Shown: positions 24,809 to 33,356 of the stretch, in pieces
How positions within the stretch are numbered: the stretch's first letter is position 1
How the letters are laid out: each line of letters opens with the position of its first letter
Source: a virus
DNA: 62,195 bases
Virus record (IMG/VR): IMGVR_UViG_3300042539_001868
Location: 1-62,195 of that record
Reading direction: 5' to 3' (one strand)
Notes under the pieces: generated by a model
What the model saw: the letters and a program-made list of their open reading frames with translations, nothing else
What the model was told of the DNA's origin: nothing
Database searches by the model: none
Translations under genes and position numbers: made by a program

Positions 24809-25388
24809 ATATTTGTTTTGGGTTTAATTTATTATAGTACGATATTGGTTGATTCCAAATCGCACATTTTTTTCCATAGAATTCATAGACTGAATTCCAA
24901 AATAAAAAATCTTTTTGATTCACTTTTGGTATATGGGATTCCGGCCATCTACATTCGGACAAACAAGAATAATGTGATAAAACATTACCAGTGTCAATGT
25001 GTCTAAAAATAGGTTTACTAGCAATTAGTCTTATTTTATTATCGTAATCCAATTGTTCTCCAACCATCATACCAATAAAATTTTGTTCTTCACATTCTTT
25101 ATACTTTATATATATGTTTTCGTGAAATAATGTATCATCATCTAAAAAACAAAAATAACCCGATTTAATTTTAGATAAAACTTCTCTACGTTTTTTATAC
25201 GCTTCAGTATCTTCACAATCCACATTGTATATTTTAATTCTTTTATCATCGTTTATAAAATCGTTATTTAAATCTTCTCTTCTATTAGATTTTGATATAT
25301 GCCAAGTTATATCGTCATTCATCAATATTGAATTGTAAATTAATTCCAAATTGTCAAATCTATATAAAGGTGTAATTATATGTAACAT
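24777..25388 (-). CDS. Short GT-A glycosyltransferase-like protein
   Basis: 203 residues. LHIITPLYRFDNLELIYNSI is the usual first strand and helix of family 2 enzymes, and SGYFCFLDDDTLFHENIY near 97-105 gives the metal-binding DDD. After that come HIDTGNVLSHYSCL and a C-terminal segment ending YYNKLNPKQIYG. At about 200 residues it is a minimal GT-A domain. It lies at the downstream end of the sugar island, two bases after the aminotransferase gene. Confidence 0.75.
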   Translation of the reverse strand: MLHIITPLYRFDNLELIYNSILMNDDITWHISKSNRREDLNNDFINDDKRIKIYNVDCEDTEAYKKRREVLSKIKSGYFCFLDDDTLFHENIYIKYKECEEQNFIGMMVGEQLDYDNKIRLIASKPIFRHIDTGNVLSHYSCLSECRWPESHIPKVNQKDFLFWNSVYEFYGKKCAIWNQPISYYNKLNPKQIYGTKKENHLK

Positions 25389-25389
25389 T

Positions 25390-26019
25390 TTAGGTACTGT
25401 ATATTTTATATTTTGATAAATCAGGGTATGGTAATTCTATATCTTCATTAACTTTTTTATTACCATTATAATCATAAAATTGATTCATCAATAATAAACC
25501 TCTGGCGGATATTTCAGGTATCATGTAAAAATTCCATCCTAACATATCAAAGTAATCATCGTGGTATGAACATTCATTTCTACCACTATATCTAGCTCTT
25601 TTAAACCATTTATAAGCGGTTTCATCATCGGTCAAAATTGCCCCGCCTTTAGTTAATTTCAAATGTTTGTAAGGTCCTGTAAAAGAAATACACATATGTG
25701 TATTTGGTATATACATATCCGCAGTAAATCTTAAAGCACTATCCCAAACTTTAGTAGGGTATAGTTGATAGGCCCCTTTTAATGTAGACCCTTCCGAATT
25801 TAAAAATTTAACTTTTCCGCCGGCGTGAATTATTTCACAAGGAACCGATGGGTATGTTCTACTAGGTATTCCAATTTCTTTACCTTTAATATTTTCATAA
25901 TATAAAGAAAGAAACAATGCGTTACTTTGATTATCTAATGCAACACAATATGGTGCTCCAGTATAGTCGCAAATTTTAGACTCAAATTCTTCTGTTATTT
26001 TATACGCGTTTTTAGACAT
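25390..26019 (-). CDS. DegT/DnrJ/EryC1-type aminotransferase, short form
   Basis: 209 residues, whereas full family members have about 370. It begins in the usual way (FESKICDYTGAPYCVALDNQ with the SNAL phosphate-loop pattern), has VWDSALRF where the family has the cofactor-binding Asp (D93), and ISFTGPYKHLKLTKGG with the PLP lysine (K118). The C-terminal small domain is largely missing; the sequence ends after PYPDLSKYK without sign of a frameshift. Family members add amino groups to keto-sugars for surface glycans. A truncated enzyme may need a partner, or act in a simplified way. It overlaps the acyltransferase start by eight bases. Confidence 0.82.
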   Translation of the reverse strand: MSKNAYKITEEFESKICDYTGAPYCVALDNQSNALFLSLYYENIKGKEIGIPSRTYPSVPCEIIHAGGKVKFLNSEGSTLKGAYQLYPTKVWDSALRFTADMYIPNTHMCISFTGPYKHLKLTKGGAILTDDETAYKWFKRARYSGRNECSYHDDYFDMLGWNFYMIPEISARGLLLMNQFYDYNGNKKVNEDIELPYPDLSKYKIYST

Positions 26020-26632
26020 TTTCTCTAATAATTTTACAAGGATTGCCGTAGGCCACTACATTATCTGGTATGTTTTTTGTTACAACAGAGCCAGCACCAA
26101 TAAAAACATTATCCCCTATTTTTATATTGTTAATTATTTTAGACCCAATACCTATTTGAGTCCTCTCCCCAACATAAACTCCACCTGAAATACTTACAGA
26201 AGGATTTATTGATGTATATTTACCGATAAAGCAATCATGTCCTATTGATGAATTTCTATTAATATTAACATAATCTTCCACAGTCGTATTATTGGCGATA
26301 CAAACTAAAGGTTCAATTCTTATTCCACTACCAAAATAACTATAATTCGATATCTCAGAAGATTTATGAAATAAATTAATAAATGATTTAGAATTTAAAC
26401 CGAGTTTTTTGATTAAATCGTATTTACCCTTTGGGTTAGCAAAACATAATAATAGATTTTTTTTGTCTATTAAATTATCCACAATTTCAAAATCAATAAA
26501 TTCCAATCCATTAGAATACCTTTTTTGATTATCAAATAAATAAATTTTGGGGGTTAAATATAACGAATTTAGTATGTCGCATATACTTAAAAAGTGGGGT
26601 TGAGTAAAACCGACTATCGTTATTTCATTCAT
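26012..26632 (-). CDS. Sugar O/N-acyltransferase, NeuD/PglD-like hexapeptide protein
   Basis: 206 residues. The N-terminal 85 residues (EITIVGFTQPHFLSICDIL...) form the small Rossmann-like domain of NeuD/PglD enzymes; the rest is a left-handed beta helix of hexapeptide repeats (SIGHDCFIGKYTSINPSVSI, IGIGSKIINNIKIGDNVFI, GAGSVVTKNI) ending VVAYGNPCKIIREN. The catalytic His is likely in SSIGHDC. Such enzymes acylate amino-sugars made by DegT-type aminotransferases, and the two genes are adjacent, giving a consistent two-step N-acyl amino-sugar route. Confidence 0.88.
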   Translation of the reverse strand: MNEITIVGFTQPHFLSICDILNSLYLTPKIYLFDNQKRYSNGLEFIDFEIVDNLIDKKNLLLCFANPKGKYDLIKKLGLNSKSFINLFHKSSEISNYSYFGSGIRIEPLVCIANNTTVEDYVNINRNSSIGHDCFIGKYTSINPSVSISGGVYVGERTQIGIGSKIINNIKIGDNVFIGAGSVVTKNIPDNVVAYGNPCKIIRENV

Positions 26633-27329
26633 AAACTAAATCAAATTTATTTAAATTATTTATGATTAACTCTCTTTTATGGGTGAATAATAAATCTAAA
26701 ATGGAGGTGTAAGGGTTACTAAAATCCAAATTTTTACCTTGAATAAAAATTAATTTTATATTATTTTCTTTAAAATTATCGAAAGAATATAAATTCTTGC
26801 CTCCTATCGAATTTAGGTATTCATTTCCATTAAAATATTTAACTATTTCGATTACTCCGAACTCTTTTTTTTTATCTGTAATTTCGCAACTACTATCAAT
26901 TATTTTGGTTTTAATGTCTAAGTAACTACAAATTTTTTTTATAATATTTAAATTGAATTGTGATATTGTGATTTCTTGTGGAATGAAAATAGGATTAATA
27001 ATTTTTTCTATTACTATTTCGTAATTTTCGTTTTTTGAATACAAATGATAAAGTTTATTTTTAAATTTTCTAAAGTAGTTGCCTTTAAATAAAACATTAG
27101 TGTCTGTACATCTTTTATTTGAACTCGCATTATTAATCTCTACATTTATAATGTTATTGTCTTTAATAACATTTCTAGTCATATATCCTGATTTTTTAAA
27201 TGATACATGGTCTAAATTTACATAAACATCACAGTTTTTAATTGTTTGGAAATAACCTACATACGGAAAAAAATACGGTTGCATAATTGCAACTCTTGTA
27301 TTATGTGTGATTATTTGTTTTGTTTCCAT
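26625..27329 (-). CDS. WbqC-like protein
   Basis: 234 residues. RVAIMQPYFFPYVGYFQTIK near 12-31 is the hallmark of the WbqC family found in O-antigen and other glycan clusters; further matches are VNLDHVSFKKSGYMTRN, EITISQFNLNIIKKI and YLNSIGGKNLY. The family is thought to take part in building unusual amino-sugars, but its reaction is not established. It overlaps the upstream cleavage enzyme by 29 bases and the acyltransferase downstream by eight, consistent with a coupled pathway. Confidence 0.88.
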   Translation of the reverse strand: METKQIITHNTRVAIMQPYFFPYVGYFQTIKNCDVYVNLDHVSFKKSGYMTRNVIKDNNIINVEINNASSNKRCTDTNVLFKGNYFRKFKNKLYHLYSKNENYEIVIEKIINPIFIPQEITISQFNLNIIKKICSYLDIKTKIIDSSCEITDKKKEFGVIEIVKYFNGNEYLNSIGGKNLYSFDNFKENNIKLIFIQGKNLDFSNPYTSILDLLFTHKRELIINNLNKFDLVYE

Positions 27330-28137
27330 ATCCTAATTTTTTGAACTCTAATGGTGATAACACATTTAAGTCCATCTCATTCATAATAGTATGAATCCTT
27401 TTTAATAAATCAATATTGGTTGTCTTTTCCTTATTTCTATAATATAGATTATCCTCAAGACCAATCCTTAATCCATCAAAATATAGTAATCCCATCATAT
27501 TACATTTCAATTGGTCTTTACCGATTCCTCCTAAACAAGTCATAGAATTTTTTGGTAGATTATTCACTATTGATGAAATACTTGAAATGTCAGATTGTGC
27601 GTTATATATATTACCCAATATAACATTAATATAATGAGGACCTTTTAATATATTCTTTGAAATTAGATAGTTTGTGTAATTTATCATACCACTATCAAAA
27701 CACTCAATCTCAGGTATAACACCATAATCATCCATTTTTTGGATTAACTTTAAAATCATATCAGGTTCATTCACGGATGATGATTTTGGAAAATTAAGGG
27801 ATGACATTGTTAGAGAACCCATATCAGGATAAAGTTCTAATACCTCAGAACGTTTTTCGAATTCAGGATGTAATCTTCCTGTTAAAGAAACACAAATAGA
27901 TAAACCAGGACAATGTTTTCTTATCCCTGTAATAATTTCACCATATACGTCTTTTCTATATGTATTAGATAAATCTTTAGGGTCTCTTGCATGTATATGA
28001 GTGACGGTGATACCCAATTCATATGCGTTATGAACTTCCTCAATAATCTCATTTGGAGTTAAAGGTGCGAAAGAGTTTTCCCTTGTAGTTTGAGTTCCTG
28101 TCGGTGTGAAATTTATAATTTTATTTGTTAATGACAT
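27301..28137 (-). CDS. Beta-keto acid cleavage enzyme (BKACE/DUF849 family)
   Basis: 278 residues, full family length. Motifs: FAPLTPNEIIEEVHNAYELG, then VTHIHARDP with the Zn-binding HxH, ICVSLTGR, a Glu in IPEIECFDSGM, and the C-terminal GLRIGLEDNLYY, all typical of BKACE TIM barrels. The founding member condenses 3-keto-5-aminohexanoate with acetyl-CoA; other members act on different beta-keto acids. Its substrate here is unknown. Placed between a TIM-barrel isomerase and WbqC inside a glycan cluster, it may make or degrade a precursor for a decorated sugar. An uncommon gene for a phage. Confidence 0.85.
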   Translation of the reverse strand: MSLTNKIINFTPTGTQTTRENSFAPLTPNEIIEEVHNAYELGITVTHIHARDPKDLSNTYRKDVYGEIITGIRKHCPGLSICVSLTGRLHPEFEKRSEVLELYPDMGSLTMSSLNFPKSSSVNEPDMILKLIQKMDDYGVIPEIECFDSGMINYTNYLISKNILKGPHYINVILGNIYNAQSDISSISSIVNNLPKNSMTCLGGIGKDQLKCNMMGLLYFDGLRIGLEDNLYYRNKEKTTNIDLLKRIHTIMNEMDLNVLSPLEFKKLGYGNKTNNHT

Positions 28138-28162
28138 TGTATTAATATAATAAATTTTTAAT

Positions 28163-28927
28163 TTATTTATAGATTTCTGTGAATAATTTTACACTATCCC
28201 AAACATTAATTTGTTTTTTTACTTCGTATGTTATTATTTTTTTATACCCTATTTTTTTTAAAGAATTTGAAAAACTTTCATGGAATTTAATATCATTTAA
28301 GAGTCCCAAATTATTTTCAGATATATGTATATGATTGATAAATTTAAAATTATTTATTAATTCTTTTTCAGGTGAAAGACTTTCATTAATTAAATTATGT
28401 GTGTCAATCATAGTTGTAATATTCTTTAATCCGGTTTCTTTAATGAAATTAATTATTTCTAAATTATTAAAGAAAAAGTCACCACCATATATTTTAGAGT
28501 TAGGTTCTATTGAGATTTGAATATTAGTATCGTTTAACATATTATCTAATGTTAAAAAAGTCTTGATTAAATCATTTTTTGATGAATTATTAAAATTTCT
28601 TAAATTAGGCGACCCCAAAACTAAAATTTCACAGGATAAAATTTTACAATAATGTATTAGTTTTTCAAAATGAGGAATAACTACAGAATAATTACAAATA
28701 GTATTGCAATTAACATTATGGAATAATGATTGTACGGATTTTACTTTTAAATTGTGAGAATTAATTTTTTTTAAAAAATCGTAAACTAAATCATCATTTA
28801 AAGTCTCCCAATCAAAAAGTTTTGTAAAAACAAATTCAATTAAATCGATATTATAACTTTTTAATTTTTCAAAAACAGATTCATTGTCATAATCCCAGGC
28901 TAAATTACTTAATGCTAAATTCATCAA
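28163..28927 (-). CDS. Sugar phosphate isomerase/epimerase-like TIM barrel
   Basis: 254 residues. NLALSNLAWDYDNESVFEKL, then IDLIEFVFTKLFDWE, VKSVQSLFHN, EILVLGSPNLRNF, ISIEPNSKIYGGDFFFN, TTMIDTHNLINE and NHIHISENNLGLL follow the AP-endonuclease-2/xylose-isomerase-like barrel, including the Glu/Asp/His metal ligands at strand ends (IEPN, IDTHN, HIHISEN). It probably isomerises or epimerises a sugar or keto-acid. The start overlaps the upstream dehydrogenase by 23 bases. The reaction is not defined by sequence. Confidence 0.82.
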   Translation of the reverse strand: MMNLALSNLAWDYDNESVFEKLKSYNIDLIEFVFTKLFDWETLNDDLVYDFLKKINSHNLKVKSVQSLFHNVNCNTICNYSVVIPHFEKLIHYCKILSCEILVLGSPNLRNFNNSSKNDLIKTFLTLDNMLNDTNIQISIEPNSKIYGGDFFFNNLEIINFIKETGLKNITTMIDTHNLINESLSPEKELINNFKFINHIHISENNLGLLNDIKFHESFSNSLKKIGYKKIITYEVKKQINVWDSVKLFTEIYK

Positions 28928-29672
28928 TAAATTTTTTAATTTCCTTTAAAGTTTCTTCTTTACTATTAAAGTAACCATTTTTTTTAAATTTTGTAGTACA
29001 ATTGTACGTTATAGGAATATCGTTTTTTTCAACTTGATTTATATAATCGGGAAAAAAATTTAAAATTTCAATTGTTGGTATAGGTTCGTTAAAAAAATTA
29101 AAAATTTTATCGTCACGATAATTTGTATCGTAAAATAAAACATCTTTATAAAGATTTTCTAAATTATACCATTGGTATAAAGAGTTAATTTTTATTTTAT
29201 TAATTTGATTTCCATTGATTAAATCATATAAAATATTTTTTTTTATTTTTTTTCCAAAAACAGCCGGTAATCTAAAAATTTTTAAATTATTATATTCTAA
29301 AAACTTATCAACAAATAACTCAAAAAAATATCTATTGGTCCCATAACTTAATTCTTTTATATTTGGATAGTAGTCTTCATTAACTAATAATGGTGAATTA
29401 TTGTAAACGTCAATTGTGGAAAATAAAAAAATATTATTATATTTTTTTTTATTTAATATATTAATTAAAAAATTAATATTTTGAATATCTTTTTGTAAAT
29501 TTTTATTTACTAACCATTTGGTTGCCGGTAGACAAGATAACCATAAATTATTTCCGTCAGATACTTCTTTGTCAAAATTGTTAATATTGTTTGTATTATA
29601 TACAAAATCAAAATTTATTTTTTCTTGTAGAGTTTCACCAATTAAACCTGTGTGACCAATTAAAATGTTCAT
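28905..29672 (-). CDS. NAD(P)-dependent epimerase/dehydratase-like (extended SDR)
   Basis: 255 residues. MNILIGHTGLIGETLQEKI is the GxxGxxG cofactor loop, LFSTIDVYNNSPLLVNEDY the catalytic Ser/Thr strand, and LSYGTNRYFFELFVDKF the active-site Tyr helix, where the family Lys (YxxxK) is replaced by Arg. It is shorter than usual, with a reduced substrate domain. It probably modifies a nucleotide-activated sugar or related metabolite in the island pathway. Overlaps both neighbours (four and 23 bases). Confidence 0.78.
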   Translation of the reverse strand: MNILIGHTGLIGETLQEKINFDFVYNTNNINNFDKEVSDGNNLWLSCLPATKWLVNKNLQKDIQNINFLINILNKKKYNNIFLFSTIDVYNNSPLLVNEDYYPNIKELSYGTNRYFFELFVDKFLEYNNLKIFRLPAVFGKKIKKNILYDLINGNQINKIKINSLYQWYNLENLYKDVLFYDTNYRDDKIFNFFNEPIPTIEILNFFPDYINQVEKNDIPITYNCTTKFKKNGYFNSKEETLKEIKKFIDEFSIK

Positions 29673-30652
29673 TGAGATATTATTTTTTTTAAAAATTCTT
29701 CTATTATGTAGATACCTTGTATTTTACCTGTAAAACAAGAAATAATATTACCTTGTTTTTTAATTATTGGGTATCTTGAGTCAGATAAATTTTCTGTCTT
29801 TGTTTTAGTCGAAAAAAAATAATCTTTATATGTGAAGTCTTTATTAAAAGATGGGTAATACCCAAGTACTTTACTTTCGATTGACTCCCTTATTTTTTCT
29901 ATATAAACAGAGTCTATTTTTTTTCGGTAGTTTTGAATTTTTTTAAAAGTTTTAAATTTTTTAATCGGAGTAAATTCAACATCGGTTAATGTATATTGAT
30001 TATTTGTATATGGGAACAATGAAAATAATTTTCCATCAACTAGAGTTAAAGAATCAAAATCGGTTTCATTATTTTTTTCATAAATCAAAGATATTGTTAA
30101 TTCATAAAATACATTTTCTTTAATTATTTCGTTTTCATTATTAGTACAATCCACTACAATATCAAAATTTTTTGATAGTTTTTTTAATCTTTTTTTATCA
30201 ATTTTTTCATATACTATTAATCCATTTAATACCTCCTCAAAAAAAAACTTAGCTTTTTTTGCGTCTATAAAACGTTCCTCAGTATTAATACAACCAGAGA
30301 TATCTTTAAGATTAATGTCCGACAATTCAAATTTATAATCAGAATATATTTTTAAAAAAGTATTAAAATCTAAATAAGATTTTAAGTTAGGTACACAGTA
30401 AATGTTTTTATCTATTTTTTTTGTTAAAAATTTATAATCAATTAAAAAATTTTCAAAAGTATTTTTACATAAATCTCTAGTCTCAGAACTTCTTGGATAG
30501 TGAAACCCTAAATGAAGTCTATTTTGATTAAATAATGAAGAACCTAAAAAAATTTCACTATTTTTTTCATATAATTTTATATCATGAGAATCTTTTAATT
30601 TATAAGCTAAATGACACCCAATCCAACCAGCACCAATTATTGCAATCTTCAT
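29669..30652 (-). CDS. FAD-dependent oxidoreductase, DAO-like
   Basis: 327 residues. MKIAIIGAGWIGCHLAYKL is a FAD-binding GxGxxG loop, followed by DIKLYEKNSEIFLGSS with the ribose-binding Glu, and QNRLHLGFHYPRSSET, a substrate-side motif seen in D-amino-acid-oxidase-like enzymes of glycan clusters. KNFDIVVDCTNNE and the C-terminal CFTGKIQGIYIIEEF complete the FAD domain. It would oxidise an amine or alcohol group of an island metabolite. Very AT-rich. Overlaps the dehydrogenase gene by four bases. Confidence 0.78.
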   Translation of the reverse strand: MKIAIIGAGWIGCHLAYKLKDSHDIKLYEKNSEIFLGSSLFNQNRLHLGFHYPRSSETRDLCKNTFENFLIDYKFLTKKIDKNIYCVPNLKSYLDFNTFLKIYSDYKFELSDINLKDISGCINTEERFIDAKKAKFFFEEVLNGLIVYEKIDKKRLKKLSKNFDIVVDCTNNENEIIKENVFYELTISLIYEKNNETDFDSLTLVDGKLFSLFPYTNNQYTLTDVEFTPIKKFKTFKKIQNYRKKIDSVYIEKIRESIESKVLGYYPSFNKDFTYKDYFFSTKTKTENLSDSRYPIIKKQGNIISCFTGKIQGIYIIEEFLKKIISQ

Positions 30653-30658
30653 AAAAAT

Positions 30659-31342
30659 TTATTTTGATAATATTTTATAAACTTTTTCAGTCATAATCGA
30701 ATCACAATCTGAGACTCTAATTTTTATTCTAATATGTGTTGAGTTTAATATTTTATGTTCTTCAATATTTTGATTTTGATTAATTATGTCATATCTTGAC
30801 ATATTACCAATGTTAGGTTTAATATTGTTTAATTTATTTAAAACATGACCAATAAAAATATCATCAGTCCATTCACTATTTGACAAATTTTTATTATTTA
30901 AAATAATTTTTACACATTCATTATCCAATAAAGTACCTGCACCGGAACAAAAATTAAAATCATTATATTGACCAAATATACCATCATAAACATATTTTCT
31001 ATCTTTAATTTGGTTACAATAATCGTAAAATCTGTCTAAATTTATTATTGTAGATAGATTTGTTTTAAAAGTTAAATCATAATTATTTACATTTGAATAA
31101 TCTAAACCGTTTAAAACTTTTAATAATAACGAATACCAATAGTTTTCTTCACATTTTGATATAATTTTATTTCCATCAAGTATATATTCTTCGGAAATTT
31201 TTGAATCACAGTAAAGAAATAAAATGTCAATAGGTAGATTTTTAATTTTAGAGTCTTCAACAATTTTATCCCAAAATTTTTTGTATGTTATAAAATTTAT
31301 ATCTTCAGTCTCATGAGACATTACCAAGATTAGAATTCTCAT
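30659..31342 (-). CDS. Putative GT-A glycosyltransferase (GT31-like pattern)
   Basis: 227 residues. RILILVMSHETEDINFITYK begins an alpha/beta domain; DILFLYCDSKISE may hold a nucleotide-sugar site, and NFCSGAGTLLDNECVKIIL followed by SEWTDDIFIGHVLNKL resembles the Gly-rich strand plus EDV-x-x-G helix of GT31-type galactosyl- or GlcNAc-transferases. No clear DxD. Family placement is tentative. It lies between the FkbM methyltransferase and the oxidoreductase. Confidence 0.55.
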   Translation of the reverse strand: MRILILVMSHETEDINFITYKKFWDKIVEDSKIKNLPIDILFLYCDSKISEEYILDGNKIISKCEENYWYSLLLKVLNGLDYSNVNNYDLTFKTNLSTIINLDRFYDYCNQIKDRKYVYDGIFGQYNDFNFCSGAGTLLDNECVKIILNNKNLSNSEWTDDIFIGHVLNKLNNIKPNIGNMSRYDIINQNQNIEEHKILNSTHIRIKIRVSDCDSIMTEKVYKILSK

Positions 31343-31344
31343 AA

Positions 31345-31983
31345 TTATATTTTTAAATAATCTTTATAAACCCAAATACTATCTGATTGTAATTTATAAT
31401 CAGACGTGAAGGAAAAATAAATCTCAATAAAATTTTTCTTAATTAAAAAATCTTTAATTTCTTCATAAAGTTTTTGATTTTTCCAAACTTCTTTGTGTTC
31501 ACATTCAATATGTAAAGATTTAAGATATGATAATTTTTCATTAAAACTTTCTAAAACTTCATATGTTAAACCCTCAACATCAATTTTACAAATATCAATT
31601 TCATGATTAATGATGTCTAATAGTTTTTCACCCCTAATGGTGTTAACAATAATTTTATTAGTTTTTGTTTTTTCATACCAATCATCCGCTCTATCTATTA
31701 AAGAACTTGTACCTGCACTCACATCGTCTCCAACTACTTGATTAAAATAATGTTCTCCTTCAGTATTTGAAATTGCCGATTCTACTAAATTTATATTAGG
31801 GTATTTTTCTTTAATTTCCTTTATTTTAATCGGATTTGGTTCCACAACCCAAACATCTTTATCGTTAAGACCAAACAATTTTTTTAAATAATTAGCGTCA
31901 TTTCCATCTCTAGAACCTATTTCAAGAATTTTTTTAACATTAATATTTGTTTTATTTACAATAACATTGTGATAGTTTTTCAT
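31345..31983 (-). CDS. FkbM-family methyltransferase
   Basis: 212 residues. ILEIGSRDGNDANYLKKLF is the SAM-binding motif I; DVWVVEPNPIKIKEIKEKY supplies the acidic residue after strand 2; INLVESAISNTEGEHYFNQV and DICKIDVEGLTYEVLESF are characteristic of the FkbM family, which O-methylates sugars and natural products. It follows a run of glycosyltransferases, so methyl-capping of a glycan is the likely role. Gaps to both neighbours are one or two bases. Confidence 0.87.
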   Translation of the reverse strand: MKNYHNVIVNKTNINVKKILEIGSRDGNDANYLKKLFGLNDKDVWVVEPNPIKIKEIKEKYPNINLVESAISNTEGEHYFNQVVGDDVSAGTSSLIDRADDWYEKTKTNKIIVNTIRGEKLLDIINHEIDICKIDVEGLTYEVLESFNEKLSYLKSLHIECEHKEVWKNQKLYEEIKDFLIKKNFIEIYFSFTSDYKLQSDSIWVYKDYLKI

Positions 31984-31984
31984 T

Positions 31985-32695
31985 TTATAATATATAATTT
32001 AATAATTTATTTATTTCTATTTCATTTTTTTTATATGGACGTAAAGAGTGACAATCAATATAGAATCCATTTTTTAGTTTTTCAACATCATAATTCCAAT
32101 TAACCCTGTCAATTCTATTTTCATAAAACCCACCCTCTCTGTCGGGGAATTTAAATTCTATTTTTTTATTATTTTTAATTTTGTCGTATAAATGAACTTG
32201 GTCAGTATACCAACCTATGTTAGGTATTTTCTTTATAAAAGTAATCCAATCATCTTCTAAATTAAATAACTCAATAAAATCTTCTGAATTTCCTGCAACA
32301 TAACACATTGGATATTGATTTATATTTTTTGTTTGGGGATGGTGAGAGGACATTATAATGAAATCATTATTTTTGTATTTGGATAAATCATCAATAAAAT
32401 ATTTTTTAGATAGTGGTATCATATCAATATCTGATATTATACAATTACCTTTTAAATATTTGGGTAAATAAAATCTAACAAGTTGGGATAATAGTCCTTC
32501 GTCGTAATTTGGTATTGGGTTAAGTTTTATTATGATACCATATTCATCATTAATAATTTCTTCTTTTTCATTTGTAACAAGACCTAATACAGGTGTAATG
32601 TTTAAAAATTTTTTCCATACTCTTGAGACTATCGGCCAAAAATCTAAATATAGGGGGTTATTGTTAGACCCCACCAACGCGTAATTTACTATCAT
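31985..32695 (-). CDS. Putative GT-A glycosyltransferase
   Basis: 236 residues. The N-terminus MIVNYALVGSNNNPLYLDFW leads to LVRFYLPKYLKGNCIISDID, where SDID is a GT-A DxD metal motif (about residue 94). A later GNSEDFIELFNLEDDWITF and IGWYTDQVHLYDKI resemble GT8- or GT32-like acceptor regions. The C-terminus mentions several Arg/Trp residues (DRVNWNYDVEKL). No exact family recognised. Overlaps the next upstream gene by 32 bases. Confidence 0.68.
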   Translation of the reverse strand: MIVNYALVGSNNNPLYLDFWPIVSRVWKKFLNITPVLGLVTNEKEEIINDEYGIIIKLNPIPNYDEGLLSQLVRFYLPKYLKGNCIISDIDMIPLSKKYFIDDLSKYKNNDFIIMSSHHPQTKNINQYPMCYVAGNSEDFIELFNLEDDWITFIKKIPNIGWYTDQVHLYDKIKNNKKIEFKFPDREGGFYENRIDRVNWNYDVEKLKNGFYIDCHSLRPYKKNEIEINKLLNYIL

Positions 32696-33356
32696 ATTTT
32701 AATAAGACTAAATGGTCATTACCTAACGGTTTATCAAATTCGTCAATTCTACCCCCAACAAATAAAGTATCTTCCCTTTTAGTTGGAAAAGGTTTTTTTT
32801 CAAAAAACTCATCATGAGTACAATTATCATTTATGTATTTACTGTATATTTTTTTTAAAAATTTTTGGTCGACACCGTAAACATGTTTATTTTCTTTTTG
32901 GAATTCTAAAATTTCATTTCTAATATTTTTAATACTTCCTTTTATTCCCCACATACCGGCCAAAATACCTATAGAATCATTACCAAATGGTATTTTATGT
33001 GCGGGATGGTCCCTCATAATATGTAAAGTTTTTTTACTGTTAATCCATTCATCAACCGCAAATTTTTCCCTAAAATTTATTCTAGAGTCGCAATCTCTAA
33101 AAATAGAGTATTCAGAATTATCATTTTCAACACATAAAAATCTCCAAAATTCACCGTAAATTTTAGAACCTGTCATATCAATTAATTCAATTTCATTTTT
33201 TTTTAATTCTTCAATTGTTTTTTTTGGGACTGTATTATCATAATAGATAATCATTTTCCAATTCGGATATATTTTTTTACTTAATTCGGAGTTTTTAATC
33301 GCCCCAACATTGTAAATTGGTTTATCACCCCACAAACTAAAACTTAAATAATTCAT
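32664..33356 (-). CDS. Putative GT-A glycosyltransferase with DxD motif
   Basis: 230 residues. NYLSFSLWGDKPIYNVGAIK at the start, then EYSIFRDCDSRINFREKFAV with the DCD metal motif (near 86-90), and HIMRDHPAHKIPFGNDSI followed by ILAGMWGIKG. This pattern occurs in short sugar-transferase-like proteins of capsule clusters. It is coupled with the 748-residue enzyme upstream (four-base overlap) and the transferase downstream. Donor and acceptor unknown. Confidence 0.72.
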   Translation of the reverse strand: MNYLSFSLWGDKPIYNVGAIKNSELSKKIYPNWKMIIYYDNTVPKKTIEELKKNEIELIDMTGSKIYGEFWRFLCVENDNSEYSIFRDCDSRINFREKFAVDEWINSKKTLHIMRDHPAHKIPFGNDSIGILAGMWGIKGSIKNIRNEILEFQKENKHVYGVDQKFLKKIYSKYINDNCTHDEFFEKKPFPTKREDTLFVGGRIDEFDKPLGNDHLVLLKYDSKLRVGGV

